Source: Okeania sp. KiyG1 (lineage in GTDB: Bacteria > Cyanobacteriota > Cyanobacteriia > Cyanobacteriales > Microcoleaceae). From it: a DNA stretch of 64,000 nucleotides. Made by a program: the position numbers and the translations under genes. The notes below the pieces were generated by a model. That model did not search any database, was not told the DNA's origin, and saw only the letters and a program-made list of their open reading frames with translations. The stretch's first letter is position 1, and the number at the start of each line of letters is the position of its first letter. Shown piece after piece: positions 19,983 through 29,217 of this stretch. The stretch is from the NCBI RefSeq assembly GCF_014132355.1, contig NZ_BLZO01000136.1:1-64000 (forward strand), in the 5' to 3' direction.

Positions 19983-20188
19983 ATCTATTATTTTTACTTT
20001 TTACCTATTTTTTTCTTCAATATCGGGTGCATCTCATATTTGCAAAAATACTTTTTTCCTATATATTCCCAGATGAGCTGTTGCCTTTCCGAGCTTTTGC
20101 CTAAAAGCGATAAATTTTTGGCTTTATTCAAAATTGAGATGCACAGTCAATATATGTTTATTCTTCCTTCTTCCTTCTTTCCTCTTCC

Positions 20189-20977
20189 TTATTCCTTCTT
20201 AAGACAAAAATTATCAATCCAACCTCGCTGTACAAATAATGGAAGTAATGAACCCACATCAACTTGAGGTTCAATATCAACAACTTTTTCGCAAACAATT
20301 TCAAATGGATAATTCTCTTGAAAAATATTTAGTAATTCCCATTCTTCATTGTTAGGTAAATCAATTCGCATATCATAACCCTGTCGCCACAAAAATATTT
20401 TTACTCCGCCTTCATCTAGACTTACCATTTTATCACCTTGATAATCGGGTTGATTGACTTGCCAAATCCTATGAATAGGATAAATAGACTCTAATAAAAC
20501 ACTATTTTTCGGTAAATACAAAATCAAATCTCCCCATTTTTCTTGAGGAATTTCACCCAAAGCTTGAAAATCTAAACCCTTTGTATCTTCACCACAAAAA
20601 ACTCGATGCCAATGCCATTCTAAACGTGCTATATCTGGCAGATATGGTAAGTTTTTTGCTGGTTCAAAATCTGCCAGGAAATCTGCAAACTGTTCTCCAT
20701 AATCTCCCAAATCAGGTGATAAACAAGGAAACTGATTAATAAATTTTAATGCGGTTGCTTCAAAAAAATTTTCTCCCACTAACTGACATAACACAGGATA
20801 AATTGACGTTAATGTATTACTCAAATTTCCAACAACATTACCCCTGTAAATTGCCAAACCTTCAGCAGGTGTTAAATTATTTGGTGCCTTAATATGTTTG
20901 CTTAATTCTTCTATACTAATACTGTCTTTTTTCCATACAGCTTGGAGAAATAAATTTTGTAGAGTAATATTTTCCAT
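20189..20977 (-). CDS. bufC: BufC/HvfC-like partner protein (DUF2063, putative DNA-binding domain family)
   Basis: The N-terminal region (LQNLFLQAVWKKDSISIEEL, NNLTPAEGLAIYRGNVVGNL, YPVLCQLVGENFFEATALKF) is the family long labelled a putative DNA-binding domain and now known as the partner (BufC, HvfC) of MNIO enzymes that modify peptide precursors. The HWHRVF segment and a C-terminal domain follow. I choose the ATG at 20977; an in-frame TTG lies six bases upstream. It is the last gene of the bufA-bufB-bufC set on the minus strand. A 435-bp spacer with two repeat elements separates it from bufB, so operon continuity is uncertain. Confidence 0.85.
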   Translation of the reverse strand: MENITLQNLFLQAVWKKDSISIEELSKHIKAPNNLTPAEGLAIYRGNVVGNLSNTLTSIYPVLCQLVGENFFEATALKFINQFPCLSPDLGDYGEQFADFLADFEPAKNLPYLPDIARLEWHWHRVFCGEDTKGLDFQALGEIPQEKWGDLILYLPKNSVLLESIYPIHRIWQVNQPDYQGDKMVSLDEGGVKIFLWRQGYDMRIDLPNNEEWELLNIFQENYPFEIVCEKVVDIEPQVDVGSLLPLFVQRGWIDNFCLKKE

Positions 20978-20993
20978 TACCAAATAATTAATA

Positions 20994-21279
20994 ATTAGGG
21001 TTTGCGCTCAAAAGTCTTTTAGTAGGGGTAGGAGACAACCCACCCCTAACCCCTCCCAACCCACCCCTAACCCCTCCCAGGAGGAGGGAAGACAGGATAA
21101 ATGGGAATGAGCGAGGAGGTAGGAGCAAGAATTGTCAGAATGATTTTTCTGCCCAACTATGAGCCTAAAATACTAAATTTTTGAGCATGAATAGCTGAAA
21201 AATTTGCACTTTTTAGACAAAAAAAGCTAAAGTTTTTATATGTAAATGCTTTTAGATTTAATCAGCAAGCTCTAATTAA
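20994..21279. repeat. Family H MITE between bufB and bufC
   Basis: It is bounded by GGGTTTGCGCTCAAAAG and ATCAGCAAGCTC, with TAATTA on both sides. Internal hallmarks are GAGCGAGGAGGTAGGAGC and TTTTTCTGCCCAACTATG. Other copies lie at 44799 and 56502. Confidence 0.75.
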
Positions 21280-21288
21280 ATAATTAAA

Positions 21289-21434
21289 TAATTCAGGTTA
21301 AAAGCCTCCCCTTGAAAGGGGAAAAAAATTATTTTTTTCCTTAAGGGTCAATTCTCTCCCTTTTGGGGACAGGTAGTTATCCATTATCCATTATCCATTA
21401 TCCATTATTCATTATTCATTATCCATTAATGAAC
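21289..21434. repeat. Family A repeat overlapping the end of bufB
   Basis: It runs from TTCAGGTTAAAAGCCTCCCC through TTCTCTCCCTTTTGGGG to tandem ATTATCC/ATTATTC units and ends near TTAATGAAC. The last codons and the stop of bufB lie inside the tandem end. Confidence 0.75.
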
Positions 21435-22329
21435 TGACCTTTTGTAATAATTTTTCAGCCTTATTTGCTTCTGCCATTAACACTTCAAAACTTGGAATAT
21501 CTGTATCCCATTCTATTAAAGTAGGTACACTGCCAAACCTGACTAAGGCTTCTTCATACAACTCCCAAACAGGAGGATGTACGGGATAACCGTGGGTATC
21601 TAATAGATAATTTTCCTTTTCTTCATAACCTGCCAAATGAATTTGTTTAACCCTTTTTGCAGGGATACCATCCAGATATTTTAGAGGGTCAATTCCATTA
21701 TTTATAGCATTAACATAAAGATTATTTATATCCAGAAGTAAGTAACAGTCAGCTTTTTTTACTAATCCCTCAATAAACTCCCATTCCGACATAGTTGAAT
21801 CTGTAAAAGTTAAATATGGGGAGGGATTTTCAATTAAAATTTGTCTACCTAAAAATTCTTGTACTTGCAGAATACGGGATGCCACAAAATCCATCACCTT
21901 TTCTGTATAAACAAGCGGAATTAGATCGTTAAGATAGTGACCGCTGACAGATATCCAAGATAAATGGTCGGAAATAAAATCTGGTTCAACTTTTGCTGCT
22001 AAATTTTTTAGGCGAGTTAAATAATCTAAATTTAATGGGTCTGTTGAACCCAAAGACATTCCTACTCCATGTAAAGTGACAGGATAATCTTGACGAATTT
22101 TTTCTAAATTAAATAGTGGCAAACCACCAGCACAAAAATAGTTATCTGATAAAACTTCAAACCAATTTACTTTCGGTTTTTCAGTCAGAATATATTGATA
22201 ATGGAGGGAACGTAAGGCAATTCCTGCACCTTGAATTGATGATGACTGAATGTAGGGTAAATCTCCCTTACTTTGCCAGTTTTGATTAACATCAAATTCT
22301 AGTTTTTGAGATTCTATTTCAGTTGTCAT
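21412..22329 (-). CDS. bufB: MNIO-family enzyme (DUF692), bufferin-modifying
   Basis: DUF692 proteins are multinuclear iron-dependent oxidases that modify cysteines or backbone atoms in peptide precursors; BufB acts on bufferins. The TIM-barrel metal-site segments are visible: VTLHGVGMSLGS, DFISDHLSW, ILIENPSPYLTF, LLLDINNLYVNA, KQIHLAGYEE, LLDTHGYPVHPPVW and LIEWDTD. I choose the ATG at 22329 (MTTEIESQ); the ORF can be extended 31 residues upstream, but that part is translated oligopurine repeat. The last residues (SSLMDNE) are encoded by repeat DNA at 21412-21435. It follows bufA after a 450-bp spacer. Confidence 0.9.
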   Translation of the reverse strand: MTTEIESQKLEFDVNQNWQSKGDLPYIQSSSIQGAGIALRSLHYQYILTEKPKVNWFEVLSDNYFCAGGLPLFNLEKIRQDYPVTLHGVGMSLGSTDPLNLDYLTRLKNLAAKVEPDFISDHLSWISVSGHYLNDLIPLVYTEKVMDFVASRILQVQEFLGRQILIENPSPYLTFTDSTMSEWEFIEGLVKKADCYLLLDINNLYVNAINNGIDPLKYLDGIPAKRVKQIHLAGYEEKENYLLDTHGYPVHPPVWELYEEALVRFGSVPTLIEWDTDIPSFEVLMAEANKAEKLLQKVSSLMDNE

Positions 22330-22415
22330 AAGCTGTTTTTGTTTAAGAAGGAAGAAGGAAGAAATAAGAAGGAATAAGGAATAGGGAAAGACCAAAGAAC
22401 TAGAAATAAGGAATA

Positions 22416-22571
22416 ATATCATGTCGGGATAATTAGTGAGAAAAAAACTTTATCCTTCTCCTCTTCTTGAATTCTTCTTTCTTCCCTCCTGACTCCTGAC
22501 TTCCCCTCCCCTCCAGGGAGGGGTTAGGGGTGGGTTGGGAGGGGTTAGGGGTGGGTTGACTCCTGACTCAT
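22416..22571. repeat. Family G-like repeat between bufA and bufB
   Basis: It starts ATATCATGTCGGGATAATTA, then GTGAGAAAAAAACTTTATCC and oligopyrimidines, then GACTCCTGACT. The far end is truncated. It separates the bufferin precursor gene from its enzyme. Confidence 0.6.
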
Positions 22572-22776
22572 ATTGCCATTAAACTCTTAAGAGATAAAGA
22601 TAAAAAAATATGGCATTCTTGAATTTCTAGCTGATTTGATTCAACAGAGATAAATAGAGGAAAAGGGAGCTATTTATAAAATATTTTCCTCTGCTCTACT
22701 CTATGATTATCAAATCATAACCCTATTCAAAGATGCCACAAATTTTGTTATAATTGTTTAAATTTTTAGTTGATAT

Positions 22777-23061
22777 CTATTTAGACTCTGGAACATAAAC
22801 TCTTGCACCAACAATTTTCTCGCAAGTACCTTCTGGGACATAGATCCACTCATTAGGATCTGAATCTACTTTAGCCTGACCTGAACAGGTATGGTCATTA
22901 GCACCACAATCATTCATGCCAGCTTTAACAATACCAGCACATTTCTCCATACCTTCTTTGCCAGCAAGAGCTTCTTGATTACTAGAAACAGTAGCAAGAC
23001 CAACAGCTAGTACGCCAGCGATCGCAGTAGATACAGCTAATTTTTTGTTGATGTTTTTCAT
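22777..23061 (-). CDS. bufA: Bufferin-like peptide precursor (DUF2282 / BufA1)
   Basis: This 94-aa secreted protein has a typical signal peptide (residues 1-33, cleavage after ALA). The mature part has four cysteines: C41 in [14 protein letters not shown]52, C59 in HTCSGQAK and C80 in GTCEKIVGA. This spacing, with NDC, DHTCSGQ and [13 protein letters not shown], is the DUF2282 signature. In characterised bufferins the MNIO enzyme (BufB) with BufC converts cysteines to modified residues that bind copper. The gene set suggests periplasmic metal buffering here too. It has its own upstream spacer of about 800 bp. Confidence 0.85.
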   Translation of the reverse strand: MKNINKKLAVSTAIAGVLAVGLATVSSNQEALAGKEGMEKCAGIVKAGMNDCGANDHTCSGQAKVDSDPNEWIYVPEGTCEKIVGARVYVPESK

Positions 23062-23628
23062 AATATTATTTTCTCCAATTAATTAAGTTCAACCTTACAC
23101 TTATAAAGTATTTACTATCGATATTAAGATATTCTATGAAAAATCTGAGATTCACCTGAGAAAGTGGTAAAAGATTAGTGAGTATTTTTTATAACTAAGA
23201 CTGGGTCATTTCAGTGACCAGTTATCAGTCATTCCTACAGGACTTCAAAACTTAGTTAACCCCTATTCTCCATCAGATAAAGTTTGCTTAATTTATAAAT
23301 AATTGTTAGATAATTTATTCTGATTTATCTTCTACTTTCTATTTAATAAAATAAAATTTGAACTGCTTGCTTTTAGGTTAATTAAGTTGATGATATTAGT
23401 TTAACTAATGAAACTAGGGCCTTCCTCAGTAGTTATATTTTATGGAAATTCTATTTAATTAATTTATATAAGTTTAAAAAAATAATTCTATAAAAAGTGC
23501 ATCTCGATTCAAATAGTCTGATACCAATTCTCAAAAACTTTGCTCTACTTGGATATTCTACTTCTAAATACTATTTATTGACGTAATTTGATTGTTAACT
23601 AACCTCTGTGATTTTTCCAGTTATTTTT
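23062..23628. other. Spacer upstream of bufA
   Basis: This is A+T-rich with no gene seen. The bufA promoter should lie in the first about 150 bp. Solitary repeat ends (TACCAATTCTCAAAAACTTT at about 23523) occur further up. Confidence 0.3.
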
Positions 23629-23830
23629 ACCGAATAATTAAGCTTTAAAGCCTCTCCTTGAAAGGAGAAAAAAGCGGTCGAGAGATGGCGGACTGCAAAG
23701 CAGCTTTGTCAAGAGCGGGTCTCCTCGCTGGCCGACCATCGACCAAGAGAAGAAAAAATTTTCCTTTTAGTCAATCTTATCCGTTTTCAAGGAGAGGTAA
23801 TTATTCATAATTAATTATTAATTGTTGAAC
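23629..23830. repeat. Family A repeat, long subtype
   Basis: It starts ACCGAATAATTAAGC and runs through TTTAAAGCCTCTCCTTG. The internal GGTCTCCTCGCTGGCCGACC and CCAAGAGAAG match the copies near 7.3, 31.8 and 49.2 kb. It ends TTAATTATTAATTGTTGAAC. Confidence 0.75.
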
Positions 23831-23859
23831 ACAGATTGTTGCATACTTTTGAAAGCAAT

Positions 23860-25191
23860 TCATTTTTTAGCATGGATATAATCAACAAAGTAAAATTGAG
23901 GAATTAACCACAGTTTCAACCAAGCATAAATTACCATTCCCAAAAGTGCTGTAATTACTAAAGGTAAACCTATTTGAATCCGCAAATTGTCAGGAAAAAT
24001 AGCAACTCCAGACACAATGATTATGAAATAAGTTATAAGTAAAATTTGTAATCTTTGTAGATTTTTCAATGCTTGCCGACAACTTCTACAATGCTGAGTA
24101 TGTTGTTGATAACGATCCAATATCAAAGCACGATTATTATTTATTAGTGAGTTATTTGGTATGCTAATTCCTACTTGACTCCAAGGTAGTTGACCATCAC
24201 AATATTTATCAAACCAGTTCCTAAATTCAATTACTAAACGGTCTGCACTTGTAGGTAACTTGTAAGCTGTTTTCCAACTTTCACTTAATTGTTTTTGTTG
24301 AAGTAAATACTCTTGTTGACTTAATAGAATCATATCTCCATCGATAACTAAATTCCGAGTTTTAATATGATCCCACCAACGCGGTGTCAGTCGATGAATT
24401 GTTTTAGCAAAATTCCTGGGAAACTGAGCAACAATTCTAGATTTACCAGGGGATACAGGCAAACAATAAGTAACAAGTCCTATTTTTTTTCCACTGCCAC
24501 CAATACTAATTTCATACTCTAAACGACAAGGTGGTTCAAAAGTAATTTTTGTCGGCAAATTTCCAGGACTAGAAACTTCAATTAAATCAATTGTTGATTG
24601 TACAATTTCCATAACTATTGGTCCAGCTTTTTCTCTATTCCCCTGAACCCCGTGATGAGCAAAAGGAACATGACTAGGATCTGCTACATTTTCTACTAAA
24701 GTTTGCCAATCATATTCGAGATCGCGGACATAAGAAGACCACACAAAACCTTTGTCAGCATCTATTTGTGCTGATAATGGTAGGGGTGTAATAGCAGCTA
24801 AGTCTGCTGTTTTCGCATCAGGCCAAACCCAGAGTAAATCATTTTCTTGACGCACTGGTAATGAAGTAACACAGAAATTTTGTTGATTTTTTGCTATAAT
24901 TTCAGGATTTTCAGCTTGGGGAATATGAGTACAGATACCTTGAGAATCAAATTGCCAACCATGATAACTACACATTAAATTACCCGTTTTCTCATCAACA
25001 CGACCCTCGCTTAAGGGTGCTAGACGGTGAGGACAAACATCTAAAAATACCTGGTAATTCTCAGAATATCTTGGCTTCCAGATAACTAAACGTATTCCCA
25101 GCAGAGTGACGGGAACAGGTATTTCTGGATCTAGGTCTTCAATGGGAGAAAGAGGATACCAGTGCTGAAAAAAATTAAATTTGGTTTGCAT
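23860..25191 (-). CDS. Rieske oxygenase of the pheophorbide a oxygenase (PaO/Lls1) family
   Basis: This non-heme iron monooxygenase is 443 aa. The N-terminal Rieske [2Fe-2S] site is CPH (C53, H55) and CSYH (C74, H77). The mononuclear iron site includes LVENVADPSHVPFAHHG (the D..H....H pattern). A PaO-type C-terminal domain carries HCRSC, the CxxC typical of this group. Two hydrophobic helices near the end (LLITYFIIIVSGVAIF and GLPLVITALLGMVIYAW) suggest membrane anchoring. Relatives include plant PAO, Tic55 and chlorophyllide a oxygenase; the cyanobacterial substrate is not established. It sits alone on the minus strand. Confidence 0.92.
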   Translation of the reverse strand: MQTKFNFFQHWYPLSPIEDLDPEIPVPVTLLGIRLVIWKPRYSENYQVFLDVCPHRLAPLSEGRVDEKTGNLMCSYHGWQFDSQGICTHIPQAENPEIIAKNQQNFCVTSLPVRQENDLLWVWPDAKTADLAAITPLPLSAQIDADKGFVWSSYVRDLEYDWQTLVENVADPSHVPFAHHGVQGNREKAGPIVMEIVQSTIDLIEVSSPGNLPTKITFEPPCRLEYEISIGGSGKKIGLVTYCLPVSPGKSRIVAQFPRNFAKTIHRLTPRWWDHIKTRNLVIDGDMILLSQQEYLLQQKQLSESWKTAYKLPTSADRLVIEFRNWFDKYCDGQLPWSQVGISIPNNSLINNNRALILDRYQQHTQHCRSCRQALKNLQRLQILLITYFIIIVSGVAIFPDNLRIQIGLPLVITALLGMVIYAWLKLWLIPQFYFVDYIHAKK

Positions 25192-25426
25192 TTTATTTTA
25201 GGTAGTAATTTTTAGTTCAATTTGTCTCATCTATACTAATTTACTCTAAGGATGTCACAAATAGTCAGCAACTGATGATCTGGAATAATAGGCTGAAATT
25301 ATTGTAAGCGTCAATACTTTAAATCTATCAACTTTCACTTCGCGCATTCTGACTTCCAGAAATAATGTTTTTAGAGAGCTTAACTACTTTAACGAGCTAA
25401 TTTTTATTACTTGACAAAGAAAAAGA
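25192..25426. other. Spacer with a diverged family B-like end
   Basis: The stretch TACTAATTTACTCTAAGG then ATGTCACAAATAGT at about 25234 resembles the family B copy at 53473. Its other end could not be placed with confidence. Confidence 0.35.
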
Positions 25427-25768
25427 CTAATCACATTTTACATTCATATGCTCTGCTCCCCAATCTCTCATAGAAATCATAATTGGCTCCAGAGTACGAC
25501 CATAATCTGTAAGCGAATATTCTACTCGTGGCGGTACTTCAGCATAGACTTTTCGCGCGACAATATTATCTTTTTCCAATTCGCGTAGTTGATTAACAAG
25601 CATACGCTGCGTAATACCTTTAATTTTTTTCTTCAATTCGCCGAAACGTAATACATCATTCTGCAAGAGATTAAAAATAATCACAGGTTTCCACCGTCCA
25701 CCAATCACCGATAACGTGGCTTCGACAGAACACCCATAGGGGCGATCGTAATTATTTTTCTGCGTCAT
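25427..25768 (-). CDS. HxlR-family winged-helix transcriptional regulator
   Basis: A 113-aa regulator with the HxlR pattern: YGCSVEATLSVIGGRWKPVI, the recognition region FGELKKKIKGITQRMLVNQL, then the wing YAEVPPRVEYSLTDYGRTLEPI. Cys8 in the N-terminal GCSVEATL position is the conserved cysteine that in some HxlR proteins senses oxidants or aldehydes. It is divergent from the enoyl-CoA hydratase gene across a 186-bp gap, so it may control that cluster. Confidence 0.9.
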   Translation of the reverse strand: MTQKNNYDRPYGCSVEATLSVIGGRWKPVIIFNLLQNDVLRFGELKKKIKGITQRMLVNQLRELEKDNIVARKVYAEVPPRVEYSLTDYGRTLEPIMISMRDWGAEHMNVKCD

Positions 25769-25954
25769 AATTCTCTAAACCTTTCAATAGTTACTTTTAA
25801 CTCACTATATAAAAAAATTGTACCTACTTGTCATTATTTGCATTTTTATTATACTTTTAATCATATAACTCATAAAACAGTCAGCACCCCGCGCTAAAGC
25901 GAATGGGAAACTTTTAGATGTTCAATTTTTAACAACTTGCAAAAGGAGATAGAT
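25769..25954. promoter_or_regulatory. Divergent promoter region, hxlR-like gene versus enoyl-CoA hydratase
   Basis: This 186-bp A+T-rich gap between divergent starts should hold both promoters and any HxlR operator. A good ribosome-binding site (AAAAGGAGAT) stands seven bases before the ATG at 25955 and fixes that start. No clear operator dyad was identified by eye. Confidence 0.4.
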
Positions 25955-26800
25955 ATGGCTGATGAAAACTACACTACATTAAAGGCGACAAAGAATGGAG
26001 CAGTCCTTACTGTTACTTTTGATTACCCTCCTGTGAATATTCAAGGGATTCCTATGCTAGACGATCTAAATCGTTTGGCGGAAACACTTGAGGGCGATCG
26101 CAGCATCAAAGTTGTTGTTTTCCAGTCTGCGCACCCAGAGATTTTTGTAGCCCATGCCGACACTAATTTCCTCAAAGATATGTCTACAACAGCAGTATCG
26201 CGCGATGAGGTAGAACTGCTCTATCTACAGACAACACTGGAGCGTATTAGTAAATTACCACAGGCAACTATTGCCAAAATCGAAGGGTTCGCACGCGGTG
26301 GCGGTCATGAATTTGCACTAGCTTGTGATATGCGCTTTGCAGCTCGTGGTAAGGCAAAGTTCATGCAGATGGAAGTCGGTATGGGCATTCTACCTTGTGG
26401 TGGTGGCGCATCACGCATGGCGCGTCAGGCAGGTTTGGGCCGAGCATTGGAAATTATTTTAAGTGCCCGTGATTTTGATGCGGACGAAGCAGAAGCCTAT
26501 GGCACTATTAATAAGGCTCTTGATGCCGATCAAATTGGTGCTTACGTTGATGAGTTGGCAAAACGCATCGCCTATTTCCCCGCTGATTCGATTAATGCTT
26601 GCAAGCAGGCAGTCTATGCTTCAATCGACAAGCCAATTGAAGATGCTCTTAGAGAAGAAGCTTACTGGCTTTATCAGGCAACAAGCAAAACACCAGCAAT
26701 TAAGCGTTTCCAAATCGCAGATGACACAAGCCTTCAAAATGATATGGAGAACCAGCGTAACTGGGAGCAAGGAGTTATTGCTATTCAGGAAATCGAATAA
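25955..26800 (+). CDS. Enoyl-CoA hydratase/isomerase (crotonase) family protein
   Basis: This 281-aa crotonase-fold protein has a first oxyanion segment near FQSAHPEIFVAHADTNF and a second in IAKIEGFARGGGHEFALACD, followed by GMGILPCGGGASRMAR, as in crotonases. The start at 25955 is chosen over an in-frame ATG at 25937 because of the strong ribosome-binding site. The stop overlaps the ATG of the next broken gene (TAATG). The exact substrate is unknown. The context (divergent HxlR regulator, SDR, cupin) suggests a detoxification or catabolic set, possibly acquired. Confidence 0.88.
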   Translation: MADENYTTLKATKNGAVLTVTFDYPPVNIQGIPMLDDLNRLAETLEGDRSIKVVVFQSAHPEIFVAHADTNFLKDMSTTAVSRDEVELLYLQTTLERISKLPQATIAKIEGFARGGGHEFALACDMRFAARGKAKFMQMEVGMGILPCGGGASRMARQAGLGRALEIILSARDFDADEAEAYGTINKALDADQIGAYVDELAKRIAYFPADSINACKQAVYASIDKPIEDALREEAYWLYQATSKTPAIKRFQIADDTSLQNDMENQRNWEQGVIAIQEIE

Positions 26801-27022
26801 TGGACACTGAAAAGAATAAACAAACCGTTCGTGAGTTTTTTGAACACTTCTGTGCAGCAAATGTTTCAGCAGCCCTTGATTTGCTTGATGATGCTGTTAT
26901 CTGGCGTCCGAGAAGAGATCGGTGTAAATCATATTGCACTGAACCTGCGCTTTAATAAAGCCGATATTGATACAACACTGAAACGTTTAGCAGATGATAT
27001 CCTGCCAGACTTCAATGGATAA
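26800..27022 (+). pseudogene. Deletion remnant: SnoaL-like N-terminus joined to the C-terminus of another oxidoreductase
   Basis: The first 36 codons (MDTEKNKQTVREFFEHFCAA, NVSAALDLLDDAVIW) look like a SnoaL/NTF2-like protein start, overlapping the upstream stop. Near 26905 the sequence changes to another frame encoding VREEIGVNHIALNLRFNKAD and a tail ending LADDILPDFNG. I read this tail as the C-terminus of a luciferase-like (LLM) flavin oxidoreductase. The two reading frames differ, so no functional product is expected. The simplest explanation is a deletion that removed the 3' part of one gene and most of the next. Confidence 0.6.
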
Positions 27023-27035
27023 AAGAGACAAAGCC

Positions 27036-27833
27036 ATGCAAAAAACTATTTTAATTACTGGCTCTACCGATGGTATTGGACTGGAAACAGCGAAGATACT
27101 TACTTCACTGGGGCACCATGTGTTATTGCACGGTCGTAATCCAAAAAAGCTCGAACAACTGCAAAAAACGCTTCTTGAACTCAAAGGTGGCGGACGTATT
27201 GAAATCTATGTAGCCGATTTATCGCTCATGGATAATGTCGAGGAACTCGCGAAAACTGTAGCGGAAAAGCACTCTAAACTTGATGTTTTAATTAATAATG
27301 CAGGTGTCTATAATGCGCCCGATCCTGTTACCCAGGATGGTCTTGATATACGCTTTGCTGTCAATACCATCGCTCCCTATCTGCTTACACAACGGTTATT
27401 ATCACTGCTCGGTACTTCAGGAAGGGTGATTAATCTTTCTTCCGCTGCTCAATCGACCGTCCAAGGAGAAGCACTGACTGGACGAGTCAAGTTGTCCGAC
27501 GGAGCAGCTTATGCACAAAGCAAACTAGCGCTTACAATGTGGTCGCGCAGTCTAGCAGTTTCCCTTGAGGATAACGGTCCTATAATCATCGCGATTAACC
27601 CTGGATCGATGCTTGGCAGCAAAATGGTAAAGCAGGCATTTGGAGTAGCTGGTGGCGATATCCGCATCGGAGCAGAAATACTGACTCGTGCAGCACTTAC
27701 GGATGAGTTCAAAACTGCTTCAGGCAAGTATTTCGACAACGATTTAGGTCAGTTTGTCTCTCCCCATCCCGATGTACTTAATACAGGGAAATGCCAAGAG
27801 ATTGTACGTGTTATTGAGACAGTTTTAGCTTAA
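27036..27833 (+). CDS. Short-chain dehydrogenase/reductase
   Basis: A classical-type SDR of 265 aa with cofactor motif TGSTDGIG near the N-terminus, LINNAGVY (NNAG), the active-site serine in VINLSSAAQS, and YAQSK (YxxxK). The arginine in LLHGRNPKKL suggests NADP(H) preference. It follows the deletion remnant and probably shares a transcript with the enoyl-CoA hydratase gene. I choose the ATG at 27036; an ATG at 27015 gives seven more residues. Confidence 0.92.
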   Translation: MQKTILITGSTDGIGLETAKILTSLGHHVLLHGRNPKKLEQLQKTLLELKGGGRIEIYVADLSLMDNVEELAKTVAEKHSKLDVLINNAGVYNAPDPVTQDGLDIRFAVNTIAPYLLTQRLLSLLGTSGRVINLSSAAQSTVQGEALTGRVKLSDGAAYAQSKLALTMWSRSLAVSLEDNGPIIIAINPGSMLGSKMVKQAFGVAGGDIRIGAEILTRAALTDEFKTASGKYFDNDLGQFVSPHPDVLNTGKCQEIVRVIETVLA

Positions 27834-27856
27834 ACTTTAGTAGTACATCAAACTAA

Positions 27857-28741
27857 GTGATTACCAAAAATTTTCCCCATGAAAAATATAAGAAGGTTTT
27901 ATTACTCGCACTTGCACTCTTCGTAACCGCCTTGGGTTGCGCGCAGGTCGCATCCCAAAGCATCGAGTCGGAATTAGCAGCCAAGCCAACCTCCGAGGTA
28001 GTCTTGAGGTCCGAAGTCCAGTGGGGACCTCTCAACCCCGCCCGTGGCGACCAAAGCCCGAGGGCTGGTACTCTTTGGGGCGATCGCACTGGCTCCGGGC
28101 CGTCAGGCTTCCTCGTTCAGTTTGTGGATGGCTTCTCGTCGCCGCCTCACATTCACAATATCACCTACCGTGGAGTGGCTATTAGTGGCACCGTTCACAA
28201 CGATGACCCGAATGCCGAGAAGATGTGGCTGCCGACGGGTTCTTTCTGGACACAGCCAGCCGGAGGTGTGCACATTACCGCTGCCGAGGGCAGCAGCAAC
28301 CTGGCATACATAGAGATCGACGAGGGGCCGTATCTTGTACTTCCCACTGAGGAGGCGTTTTCTAGCGATGATAAGCCAATTAACGTAGACCCATCAAACA
28401 TTGTTTGGATCGATCAACCCGGAATGCCCGCCTCTGCCAATGGACCAAAAGTAGCCTTTCTTTGGGGCAACCCGCAAGACGACCAATTATACGGGAGTTT
28501 TGTCAAGCTACCTGCTGGATTTACTGGAAATATACTTAGCCACGGCTCCACATTCCACGCTGTGGTAATCCAGGGTCAACCACAGTACCAAGTGACGAGT
28601 GAGACCGATCTCAAGACCTTGGTGCCGGGCAGTTATTTCAGCTTGAAGAGAGAGTCGGTGCATCAAGTCTCGTCTAAAGCAACAGAGGAGAGCATCATCT
28701 ATATACGCACTAATGGCAAGTTTGATGTCATTCCGGCCTAG
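27857..28741 (+). CDS. DUF4437 cupin-type lipoprotein or secreted protein
   Basis: The 294-aa product starts with a basic stretch and a hydrophobic helix ([15 protein letters not shown]), with a cysteine in lipobox-like position, so it is exported and perhaps lipidated. The body is a two-domain cupin-like protein ([20 protein letters not shown], then [20 protein letters not shown]) that I recognise as DUF4437. His-containing beta strands imply a metal site. The start is a GTG at 27857. The gene is visibly richer in G+C than its surroundings, which suggests horizontal acquisition. It follows the SDR by 23 bp. Confidence 0.8.
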   Translation: MITKNFPHEKYKKVLLLALALFVTALGCAQVASQSIESELAAKPTSEVVLRSEVQWGPLNPARGDQSPRAGTLWGDRTGSGPSGFLVQFVDGFSSPPHIHNITYRGVAISGTVHNDDPNAEKMWLPTGSFWTQPAGGVHITAAEGSSNLAYIEIDEGPYLVLPTEEAFSSDDKPINVDPSNIVWIDQPGMPASANGPKVAFLWGNPQDDQLYGSFVKLPAGFTGNILSHGSTFHAVVIQGQPQYQVTSETDLKTLVPGSYFSLKRESVHQVSSKATEESIIYIRTNGKFDVIPA

Positions 28742-29007
28742 CCTAAGAAGTAACCGCACCACATAGATTGGGTTCATCAAGCAAATCGCCCTAAATAGAC
28801 CGCTTTATAGTGGCGCATAGCCATTTTAAGGTCATGTCTAACCTAAACTACTGTTTAAACTAGATTTGAGCCTTGTATTTCATACATTTATGTAAATCAA
28901 CTTACAAAGCGCGTGAATATGGAACAAACCTAAAAAATGGCGGGAGAAAGTTAGCCAGCCTGTTTTAACGGCTGGTTGAATAGCGACACGCGGGTTTTAA
29001 CCCGGTG

Positions 29008-29208
29008 TTACTTTCCGGTTTGGTTTTCAATGTACTTCCTGATAGTCTCCGTTGAAGCATTTCCTGTTGCTGCACAGAAAAAACTAGGAGTCCAAAGTGT
29101 GGGTAATTTTAGCAATCTAGGAAATTCTTTCCTCAAATGATGTGAAGCTCTACCTTTGACACGCTTAATTATTACGGATGGCGCAAAAGTTGGGTCAACT
29201 TCTAATTC
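29008..29208 (-). pseudogene. tnpA: IS200-type Y1 transposase, C-terminal fragment
   Basis: The minus strand encodes about 66 residues matching the C-terminal half of IS200 TnpA: EVDPTFAPSVIIKRVKGRAS, HHLRKEFPRL, LWTPSFFCAATGNASTETIR, ending KYIENQTGK. The catalytic tyrosine region is not fully retained upstream: the frame is closed by a stop just before EVDPT, and the HUH part is missing. It cannot act alone. Confidence 0.85.
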
Positions 29209-29217
29209 TTATTACCA

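Noticed and set aside
20040-20267. Plus-strand ORF of 75 codons opposite the end of bufC
   Set aside because: It is spacer plus antisense of bufC, with no family features.
27937-28401. Long overlapping ORFs in other frames of the DUF4437 gene
   Set aside because: The higher G+C of this gene lengthens shadow frames; only the 27857-28741 frame has a signal peptide and family features.
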